64,000 nucleotides of DNA. Source: Parabacteroides acidifaciens. Its GTDB lineage: Bacteria; Bacteroidota; Bacteroidia; Bacteroidales; Tannerellaceae. The notes beneath the pieces were generated by a model, which searched no databases, was not told the DNA's origin, and saw only the letters and a list, made by a program, of their open reading frames with translations. A program made the translations under genes and the position numbers. Below are positions 28,746 to 36,600 of the stretch, piece after piece. Each line of letters starts with the position of its first letter. Within the stretch, counting starts at the first letter, position 1. The stretch spans positions 23,897-87,896 of the forward strand of contig NZ_QREV01000017.1 in NCBI RefSeq assembly GCF_003363715.1. The letters run 5' to 3'.

Positions 28746-30023
28746 ATGAACAATCCATTAAAGCCGGAAACCCTCTGTGTGCAGGGAGGCTGGCAACCGA
28801 AAAAGGGAGAACCGCGCGTCCTGCCCATCTATCAGAGTACGACATTCAAGTATGACACCAGCGAACAGATGGCCAAATTGTTCGACCTGGAAGAAAGCGG
28901 GTACTTCTACACCCGCCTGCAAAACCCGACCAACGACGCCGTTGCGTCTAAGATAGCTGCTTTGGAAGGTGGCGTAGGCGCCATGCTGACCTCTTCGGGA
29001 CAGGCTGCGAACTTCTATGCCGTATTCAACATCTGCGAGGCGGGCGACCACATGGTTTGTTCTTCTACTATCTATGGCGGAACATTCAACCTGTTCGGCG
29101 TGACGATAAAGAAATTGGGCATCGATGTGACATTCGTGGACCCGGACGCACCTGAAGAAGAAATATCGGCTGCTTTCCGTCCGAACACGAAGGCGCTGTT
29201 CGGCGAGACATTATCCAACCCGGGTATGAGCGTGCTGGATATCGAGAAGTTCGCCCGCATCGCCCACAGTCATGGTGTTCCCCTGATCGTCGACAATACC
29301 TTCGCCACACCTATCAACTGTCGCCCGTTCGAATGGGGAGCAGATATCGTGACCCATTCTACGACCAAGTATATGGATGGCCATGCGACAAGTGTCGGCG
29401 GTGCAGTGGTAGACAGCGGTAACTTCGACTGGGATGCCCACGCAGACAAATTCCCCGGCCTGACAACTCCGGACGAATCCTATCACGGCCTGACCTACAC
29501 GAAGGCTTTTGGCAAGATGGCCTACATGACAAAGGCGACGGCACAGTTGATGCGCGACTTAGGTTCCATCCAATCTCCGATGAACTCGTTCCTGCTGAAC
29601 CTGGGACTTGAAACCCTTCACCTGCGTATGCCTCAGCACTGCAAGAACGCACAGCAGGTAGCCGAATGGTTAGAAGCGAACGAGCAGGTAGCTTGGGTCA
29701 ACTTCCCCGGTCTGAAGAGTAATAAGTATTATGAACTGGCTCAGAAATATATGCCGAACGGCACTTGCGGTGTCATCGCTTTCGGCCTGAAAGGTTCCCG
29801 TGAAGATGCCATCCGCTTTATGGACAGCCTGAAGATGATTTGTATCGTTACGCATGTGGCCGACGCCCGCACCTGTGTCCTCCACCCTGCCAGCCATACG
29901 CACCGCCAGTTGTCGGACGAACAGCTGATCGAAGCAGGCGTAGCTCCCGACCTGATCCGCCTCTCCGTCGGTATCGAGAATGCCGACGATATTATCGCTG
30001 ATATCGAACAGGCGCTGAAATAG
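28746..30023 (+). CDS. metY: O-acetylhomoserine aminocarboxypropyltransferase (sulfhydrylase), PLP enzyme
   Basis: 425 residues, the usual length. Family Cys/Met-metabolism PLP enzymes: QSTTFKYDT near the N-terminus, YTRLQNPTNDA, SSGQAANFYA, the cofactor lysine in THSTTKYMDGHAT (about 205) and VGIENADDIIADIEQAL at the C-terminus. It makes homocysteine from O-acetylhomoserine and sulfide. The extended middle insertion (DAHADKFPGLTTPDESYHGL) distinguishes this subgroup from cystathionine gamma-synthase. No S-box or other riboswitch was recognised upstream. Confidence 0.92.
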   Translation: MNNPLKPETLCVQGGWQPKKGEPRVLPIYQSTTFKYDTSEQMAKLFDLEESGYFYTRLQNPTNDAVASKIAALEGGVGAMLTSSGQAANFYAVFNICEAGDHMVCSSTIYGGTFNLFGVTIKKLGIDVTFVDPDAPEEEISAAFRPNTKALFGETLSNPGMSVLDIEKFARIAHSHGVPLIVDNTFATPINCRPFEWGADIVTHSTTKYMDGHATSVGGAVVDSGNFDWDAHADKFPGLTTPDESYHGLTYTKAFGKMAYMTKATAQLMRDLGSIQSPMNSFLLNLGLETLHLRMPQHCKNAQQVAEWLEANEQVAWVNFPGLKSNKYYELAQKYMPNGTCGVIAFGLKGSREDAIRFMDSLKMICIVTHVADARTCVLHPASHTHRQLSDEQLIEAGVAPDLIRLSVGIENADDIIADIEQALK

Positions 30024-30030
30024 TATAATT

Positions 30031-30109
30031 TACCGGACGCAGATGACGCAGAGTAACGCAGATAATATTTATTTTAATAATAAAAGTCTGCGTTACTCTG
30101 CGTCCGGTA
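30031..30109. repeat. Inverted repeat after metY
   Basis: TACCGGACG at the left pairs with CGTCCGGTA at the right, and CAGAGTAACGCAGA with TCTGCGTTACTCTG. The left arm has an extra 9-bp ATGACGCAG, a small internal duplication. It lies between convergent genes and could act as a terminator, although the T-run is weak. Confidence 0.7.
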
Positions 30110-30122
30110 CTATGTATTGACT

Positions 30123-30521
30123 TTATTCCGTCCGGCTGATTGTGAGGATCTCCGAGAAAGAGATAGGCCATTCGATTGCATTCATCAGGGTTTCAAATGC
30201 AATCCGAAAATTGAGGGGGACATGGGTATAACCGGAATAGAAATCACAGACAGTCAACGCAAGTAGCATCTTCTTATTGTAGTGCATGCCTTTCAAGACA
30301 ACCAGGCTGGACAAGACCGACGCCGAACGCGCCTGTTCGAAGTCAGAATCGGCTATATTCATTTTCCCTTTCAATGATTGATAGTGGCGGCAAGCCTCTA
30401 TATCGTCTTCCGCCCCCATAGCCTTCATAACATCCAGTAAAACACAACATATTGCAATTCTTTCCGATTCACCTGAGCTCATACTGCTATTATTGCCGCC
30501 CTGCTCCCCTATGTTTGGCAT
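30123..30521 (-). CDS. Small protein of unknown function
   Basis: 132 residues from the ATG at 30521, or 119 from a second ATG at 30482 (MSSGESERIAICC). No signal peptide or membrane helix and no family recognised. It is rich in Cys, Met and Ala in the N-terminal half, with a likely all-alpha fold (ICCVLLDVMKAMG, EACRHYQSLKGKM, SVLSSLVVLKGMHYNKKMLLALTVCDFY). The start at 30521 lies only 10 nt from the end of the rod-like RNA candidate upstream, so either its mRNA begins within or reads through that RNA, or the gene uses the second start. Confidence 0.6.
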   Translation of the reverse strand: MPNIGEQGGNNSSMSSGESERIAICCVLLDVMKAMGAEDDIEACRHYQSLKGKMNIADSDFEQARSASVLSSLVVLKGMHYNKKMLLALTVCDFYSGYTHVPLNFRIAFETLMNAIEWPISFSEILTISRTE

Positions 30522-30530
30522 CTATATGTT

Positions 30531-30700
30531 AAAAAGCGTGGGAACTGTAATCTACTATTCGAAACTGAGGCATCGCCAAACACCCATCGGACAAATAATA
30601 AACAACAGCCCACGCTTTATTCTATATACACGAGTATATATAACAAGCGTGAGCGTCCAGTTGTCTATTATCTTTGTCCGAGTTGAAAGTTGGCGATTTT
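30531..30700 (-). ncRNA. Long rod-shaped structured RNA, candidate 6S (SsrS) RNA
   Basis: On the minus strand, a TATCTTTG promoter box (30707-30714) is followed by about 170 nt that fold back on themselves. The 5' arm GGCGAT-type segment near 30693 answers the 3' arm near 30570, GACAAAGATAATAGACAAC answers GTTGTTTATTATTTGTC, and the apical stem is ATATAC-TCGT-GTATAT (about 30626-30641). A 3' segment pairs GCGTGGG with CCCACGC directly before TTTTT (30531-30535), a terminator. A single irregular rod with central unpaired regions is the 6S architecture that mimics an open promoter for RNA polymerase. The family assignment is inference from shape; it could instead be another sRNA or a leader of the downstream gene. 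Confidence 0.55.
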
Positions 30701-30706
30701 CAGTTC

Positions 30707-30714
30707 CAAAGATA
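30707..30714 (-). promoter_or_regulatory. -7 box of the structured RNA
   Basis: Minus-strand TATCTTTG matches TAnnTTTG immediately before the predicted 5' end of the rod-shaped RNA. No good -33 TTTG seen. The stretch from 30715 to 30867 holds nothing else that I recognise. Confidence 0.6.
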
Positions 30715-30867
30715 ATATCTTAAACGCTTAAAGCTTCCTACCATAAAACAGCCGAAAAGTCAAAGCTCCGACGATTTTAGGTCTGCCACAAAGATAAGCA
30801 AAAACGATGAACTATATAGTTTACAAAGAAACATTAACAGATATGAATCTAAGATTTCCCGCAACCA

Positions 30868-30897
30868 AAAAGGGCGGCCTTTTACAGCCGCCCTCCC
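30868..30897 (-). terminator. Terminator after the aldose epimerase gene
   Basis: Minus-strand AGGGCGGC and GCCGCCCT form a stem with loop TGTAAAAG, followed by TTTTT, about 45 bp after the stop at 30940. Confidence 0.85.
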
Positions 30898-30939
30898 CAA
30901 TCTTCCGATTGTCAAAAATCCCCCTTAGATATCGTGTAA

Positions 30940-32076
30940 TTATTTCTCTACCGTAAACTTATAAAGGCATTCGCTGAAGTATTTCTCACCCGGACGCAGC
31001 ACTACACTCGGGAAGTTCGGCTGGTTGGGAGAGTCGGGATAATGCTGTGTTTCCAGGCACAAAGCACCGCGATGCGGATAGACAACACCCAGTTTTCCCT
31101 TATCACCGGCTTTCGCCATTGCGTTTCCGGCATAGAACTGGATACCCGGTTCGTTAGTATAGACTTCAAGACCGATGCCGCTTTTTGCCGATACGGCTTT
31201 TGCTGCCAGGACATTCATGTCGCAATTATTATTCAAGACCCAGTTATGGTCATATCCTTTACCTCTTACCAACTGTTCGAACGGCTCATCGATATGTGCA
31301 CCGACAGCAACCGGCTGGCGCAGATCCATCGGAGTACCGGCTACATCTTCCAACACTCCGGTCGGGATCAGTGTCTCGTCTACCGGAACATACGTGTCGG
31401 CATTAATCATGATCGAGTGGTCCAGAATCTGAGAACCCGGAACGCCGGAAAGGTTGAAATAGCTGTGATTAGTCAGGTTGACAACGGTCGGTTTGTCTGT
31501 CGTAGCCTCGTATTTGATATCGACGGCATTGTCGTTTGTCAACGTATAGGTGACTTTCACGTTCAGATTACCCGGGAAACCGGCTTCACCGTCTTTGGAA
31601 AGATAAGTCAGTTCGACAGTCTGGTCGTTCACCTGTTTGGCATCCCAGACAACCGTGTGGTAACCGTTCGGGCCGCCGTGCAGACAATGGCCGTTATTGT
31701 TCAGCGGAAGCTGGTAGTCGTTGCCGTCCAATGAGAACTTGCCGTGTGCGATACGGTTGCCATAACGTCCGATCAACCCGCCATAATTATTATTAGGATT
31801 GTCGACATACTGCTGGATATTGTCGTAACCTAAGACGACATCCGTCATCTTGCCGTCTTTGTCGGGCACCATCACCGAAACCAGGCGTCCTCCCCAGTTT
31901 GTTACACAAGCTTCTGCACCATTCTGGTTTTTCAACACATATAATGCGGTCGGTTTTCCTTGTACTTCTGATACGAAATCAGATTTCATCAGTCCAGAAA
32001 GAGTGGCTTCCTCTTTTTTCTCCGTACATGACAACAAAACACACATTGCCATGACAGCCATACATAGTCTCTTCAT
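30940..32076 (-). CDS. galM: Aldose 1-epimerase (mutarotase), lipoprotein
   Basis: 378 residues from the ATG at 32076 (MKRLCMAVMAMCVLLSC), chosen because it gives a lipoprotein signal with lipobox LLSC; a longer in-frame start at 32181 has no family similarity and would begin upstream of the promoter box. Mutarotase motifs: NNNYGGLIGRYGNRIAHG, the catalytic His in NNNGHCLHGG, TNHSYFNLSG, and the catalytic Glu in EVYTNEPGIQFYAGN. It interconverts alpha and beta anomers of hexoses. Membrane-anchored periplasmic copies suit the processing of sugars taken up by Sus systems. Confidence 0.93.
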   Translation of the reverse strand: MKRLCMAVMAMCVLLSCTEKKEEATLSGLMKSDFVSEVQGKPTALYVLKNQNGAEACVTNWGGRLVSVMVPDKDGKMTDVVLGYDNIQQYVDNPNNNYGGLIGRYGNRIAHGKFSLDGNDYQLPLNNNGHCLHGGPNGYHTVVWDAKQVNDQTVELTYLSKDGEAGFPGNLNVKVTYTLTNDNAVDIKYEATTDKPTVVNLTNHSYFNLSGVPGSQILDHSIMINADTYVPVDETLIPTGVLEDVAGTPMDLRQPVAVGAHIDEPFEQLVRGKGYDHNWVLNNNCDMNVLAAKAVSAKSGIGLEVYTNEPGIQFYAGNAMAKAGDKGKLGVVYPHRGALCLETQHYPDSPNQPNFPSVVLRPGEKYFSECLYKFTVEK

Positions 32077-32115
32077 CTTCGATACTAATAAATTAATGTT
32101 TGTTAGATATGCTGG

Positions 32116-32123
32116 CAAATATA
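32116..32123 (-). promoter_or_regulatory. -7 box of the galM promoter
   Basis: Minus-strand TATATTTG with TTTG 18 bp upstream as the -33 element; the galM ATG lies 39 bp downstream. This is the best-matched promoter in the window. Confidence 0.75.
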
Positions 32124-32186
32124 CAGTATTATTGTCAAAAACAAACGATGCTGCTGAATAATGTTGTTTAATACAAATCACTTTCG

Positions 32187-32194
32187 TACATTTG
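32187..32194 (+). promoter_or_regulatory. -7 box of the thyA-folA promoter
   Basis: TACATTTG matches TAnnTTTG, with a TTG at 32164-32166 about 20 bp upstream. The thyA ATG follows at 32214. Together with the galM promoter it forms a divergent promoter region. Confidence 0.7.
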
Positions 32195-32213
32195 TGATGC
32201 TTAATAGAGAAAA

Positions 32214-33008
32214 ATGAAACAATATTTAGATTTACTCGATCGTGTCCTCCGTGAAGGAGTTAAGAAAGAAGACAGGACCGGAACCGGTACATACAGTGTG
32301 TTCGGACATCAGATGCGCTTCAATCTGGAAGACGGTTTTCCTCTGCTAACGACCAAGAAACTGCATTTGAAATCCATTATATATGAACTGCTATGGTTCC
32401 TCCAGGGCGATACCAACGCAAAATACCTGCAAGACCATGGTGTACGTATCTGGAACGAATGGGCGGATGCAGACGGCAACTTAGGGCATATCTACGGTTT
32501 CCAATGGCGTTCATGGCCGGACTATAAAGGCGGCAGCATCGACCAGATCAGCGAGGCGGTGGAAACCATCAAGCACAACCCCGATTCGCGCCGTATCATC
32601 ATCAGCGCCTGGAATGTCGGGGATCTGGACAATATGAACCTGCCTCCCTGCCATGCATTTTTCCAGTTCTATGTGGCAGACGGGCGTTTGAGCTTGCAGA
32701 TGTACCAGCGCAGTGCCGACATCTTCTTAGGTGTTCCGTTCAACATCGCGTCGTACGCACTGTTATTACAGATGATGGCGCAGGTGACAGGCCTGAAAGC
32801 CGGAGATTTTGTGCATACGCTCGGTGATGCGCATATCTATACGAACCACATCGAGCAGGTGAAGTTGCAGCTGACACGCGACCCGCGTCCGCTCCCCCGT
32901 ATGGAGATCAACCCGGAAGTAAAAGACATATTCAGCTTCCAATACGAAGACTTTACTCTGACAGGATACGACCCGCACCCGCATATCAAGGGTGAAGTGG
33001 CCGTCTAA
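32214..33008 (+). CDS. thyA: Thymidylate synthase
   Basis: 264 residues, the same length as E. coli ThyA. It methylates dUMP to dTMP using methylenetetrahydrofolate. Visible motifs are [18 protein letters not shown] at the N-terminus, [20 protein letters not shown], the active-site cysteine in [13 protein letters not shown] (about 146), [20 protein letters not shown] and the C-terminal [20 protein letters not shown]. folA, which regenerates the folate product, begins 41 bp downstream, an ordinary thyA-folA operon. Confidence 0.98.
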   Translation: MKQYLDLLDRVLREGVKKEDRTGTGTYSVFGHQMRFNLEDGFPLLTTKKLHLKSIIYELLWFLQGDTNAKYLQDHGVRIWNEWADADGNLGHIYGFQWRSWPDYKGGSIDQISEAVETIKHNPDSRRIIISAWNVGDLDNMNLPPCHAFFQFYVADGRLSLQMYQRSADIFLGVPFNIASYALLLQMMAQVTGLKAGDFVHTLGDAHIYTNHIEQVKLQLTRDPRPLPRMEINPEVKDIFSFQYEDFTLTGYDPHPHIKGEVAV

Positions 33009-33049
33009 ATAAAAATAAAGACAGCAAGATTATTTAATTCGATAAGTTT

Positions 33050-33547
33050 ATGAGTACTATTTCAATTGTAGCAGCTATTTCCGACAACAATGCTATCGGG
33101 AAGAATCTGGGACTGCTCTGGCACATGCCGGCAGACATGAAGCGTTTTAAAGACCTGACAACAGGCCACGCCGTAATAATGGGACGTAAAACTTTCGAGT
33201 CTTTACCTAAAGGCGGACTGCCCAACCGCAAAAACGTAGTACTGACGACCATGCCGGAAGCCGGTTTCGTCAATTGCTTCGCTTGCGAGTCGATGCACGA
33301 CGCTTTGGATATTTGCGAAAAAGAAAAAGACATCTTCATCATCGGCGGTTCCTTAGTTTACAGACAAGGATTAGGCATTGCCGACAAGATGTATCTGACC
33401 CGCGTACACGGCGACTTCCCCGATGCAGACGCGTTCTTCCCGGTTGTTAACTGGGATCTGTGGGAAGAGGTGGAACGCCAGGAATTCGAGGCAGACGAGA
33501 AAAATCCGTACCCCTACACATTCCTGACTTACGTACGTAAAAAATAG
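33050..33547 (+). CDS. folA: Dihydrofolate reductase
   Basis: 165 residues, the normal bacterial length. NADPH-dependent reduction of dihydrofolate. Motifs: AAISDNNAIGKNLGLLWHMP with ADMKRFKDLTTGHAVIMGR (substrate and cofactor loops), GGLPNRKNVVLTT, IIGGSLVYRQGL and the C-terminal YTFLTYVRKK. It follows thyA in the same direction. Confidence 0.97.
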   Translation: MSTISIVAAISDNNAIGKNLGLLWHMPADMKRFKDLTTGHAVIMGRKTFESLPKGGLPNRKNVVLTTMPEAGFVNCFACESMHDALDICEKEKDIFIIGGSLVYRQGLGIADKMYLTRVHGDFPDADAFFPVVNWDLWEEVERQEFEADEKNPYPYTFLTYVRKK

Positions 33548-33643
33548 AATTACTCCTATTTAACAGTAGTTTTACAACTTTTTGCTCTTTCTTTGTATCT
33601 ATACACTAAAGGTTGTTTGTTTAACAAGTAAACTCATATAGAT

Positions 33644-36600
33644 ATGAAGATAAGAGCATTTATTGTTTTAGCCCTGATCGCTTGCGGAATATTGTCTACG
33701 GTATTCTACGTGCAGGCAAACCGGGCCTCCCTCGATGAGAAGGCGATAACAGAAGCCATCCAAACGAAAAACACGCCGCAGTTAATTCAGTCGCTTATTA
33801 CGAAGATGAAGAATCAACTGGAGAAAGACAGCGAGACTTTCCCCGAACTGATAAAAGAGGTGGAAACATATACCGCCGTATGTCCTGACTCGGCCTCCGT
33901 CGCCATACTCCACTCCATGATTGCGGAGATGTATAACAACTATTACAGACAGAACCGCTGGAACATCAACCAGCGGACGGAGCTGACCGGTTACGTGCCC
34001 GACGATATCCGCGAATGGACCGCCAACCTGTTCACGGAAAAGATCAAACAGGAATTGACGCTCTCCCTCGAACCCGCCCGTTTGCTGCAACAGACGCCGG
34101 TCGGCCAATACAACCTGATCCTGAAGAAAGGGAAAGACAGCCCCGAACTCCGTCCGACACTGTACGACTTCCTGACTTTCCGCGCCATCGAGATACAGCC
34201 GGCGGCAGAATGGTATAACGACCTGATCGCCTTCCGCCGCACCCAGCCGGAAAAGAAACCCCTGCTGCTGGACGAATTGGACTACTGGCAATATAAATAC
34301 GACAGCAGGCTGACAACCGCGGCAGACTATAAAAACGCATTAGACAGCCTGTTCCAGGTGTACGGAAAAGAACCGTTTGCCATCGAAATAGAGATCGCAC
34401 AGATGCATCGCCTCCAACGCGAACGCTATCAGGGCAACAAAGCGCACCAGGATTCCATCCAGGCCGCCATCTATGCACTTTGCAAGGAAAGCATCGCCCG
34501 GTACGCTAAAAACGACCGCGTCAACGCGTTCAAGAACCAATTAGGGCAAATGGAAATGCCCGTCCTGAACGTCGAATCGCAGAACAACGTCTATCCGGGA
34601 AAGAGCCTGACGCTCCGGATCAGATACACCAACACCCCGCAACTGACCGTCCGCATCTACAAAAGCCTCCGTCAGCCGCAGGAAGCCTGGCGGAACTATA
34701 ATAAAAACAACAAGAACATGTTGGGCGAGTTAGTGAAAGAGCAGACATTCAAAATGAATATGCCCGACACCTACACCGAAGCCGATTCCACACTCTCCAT
34801 TCCGATGGATAAATTAGGATTATACGAATACGTCATCACGGTTCCGGGCAAGCAACTGACCGTCTCCAACCGTTTCAGCGTGAGCCGCCTGGCCGCCCTT
34901 ACCCGCAGCCAGACGAACAACTCGGAAGTACTCGTCACCGACCTGGAAAGCGGCAAACCCATCGAAGGCGCAACCGTGATCTACTACAAAACCGATATGA
35001 TGAAGGGAACGCTTCAACGCCAGGGAGAAGTGAAGACAGACCATTTAGGCATAGCGGTCCTTCCCGCCAAAAAGAAGATCGAACAAATCCGTCCGGTCTT
35101 CCGCGACGACACCGCTTCCATCATCACGAGCATCTATCCTTACGGCTCCTTCCGTCCGGAAAAGGAACAGGTGGAACTGTCTCTTTTCACAGATCGCGGC
35201 ATTTACCGTCCGGGACAGAATGTATTCTTCAAAGGGATCGCTTACGTAAAAGACACGGACGATCCGCATGTTGTGGCGGGACGAACCTATACCGTCACCT
35301 TGCGCGATGCCAACTACAAGGAAGTGGCAAGCAAAGAACTCACGACCGACAAATTCGGTTCCTTCAACGGCGAGTTTACCATACCGACGCAGACATTAAG
35401 CGGCAACTTTACCCTCGTGTCGGAAAGAGCCCGCACGAATATACGGGTGGAAGAATACAAACGTCCGACCTTCAAGGTGGACTTCCTGCCGATCAAGGAA
35501 GAGGTGACGTTCGGAAAACCGGTCAGGATTACGGGTGAAGCGCAGACATTCTCCGGCATCGCCCTTCAGGCAGGCGAAGTCAACTGGACCATCACCCGCC
35601 GCCCGTTCTGGGCACGTTTCTATATGCCGAATCCATTCGATTATACAACCGAGCAGGTCGCCAACGGGACGGCAAAGGTCGACAGCAAAGGCAACTTCTC
35701 CCTCTCCTTCGTTCCCGAACGACCGGAAACAACCGGCATGCGCCCCGCCTACCAGAGTTATGAAGTAACGGCAACCCTGACCGACAGCAAAGGGGAAACA
35801 CAGGAAGCGCAATACACCTTCTCCGTAGGCGACACCGGCATTCTGTTAGACATCCAAATGCCCGGAGAGGAAATGGAAAACGACTCCGCCAAAGCGGTGA
35901 TAACAGCCTATACGGTAAACAGGCAGAAAGCATCCGCCGAAGGCAATTACACGATCTACTCCCTGTCAGACGAGAAAACGGAACCGGACCAGTTCGGCAT
36001 GGATCAGTATAAGATAGACAAACTGATGACCGTCGGCACCTTTATAACGGGAGACGAACTCTCGCCCGCCCTGTTCCGCAACCTCCCGGCCGGACGCTAC
36101 CGCCTGGAAGTGAAAGCGACCGACTCCAACGGAAAAGAAGTTTCCGCTAACCAGGACTTTATCCTCTACAGCCGCCGGGACAAACGCCCGCCGGTATTCA
36201 TGCACACCTGGCTGATCGAGGAGCGCACGACCTGTGAGCCGGGAGAAGACGCCGAGTTTGTGTTCGGTACATCCGACAAGGATGCACACGTCTTATACGA
36301 AGTCTACAGCAGCGACCGGAAATGCACGAAACGGGAATATATCCGGATGAGCGATGAGAACCGGACATTCCGCCTCCCGTTTAAGGAAACGGACGGAGAC
36401 GGGTTTACCGTCACCTTCACCTTTGTCAAGGAAGGAAAGATGTACGTCAAGCAAGTTCCCGTCTACCGCCGCCAGCCAAACCGGAGACTGAATATCCTGG
36501 CCGAGACATTCCGCGACCACCTGCTGCCGGGCAGCAAGGAGAACTGGAAATTCCGTATTACGGATGCGGACTCCGTCGCTGTCACAGCCGAAGTGTTAGT

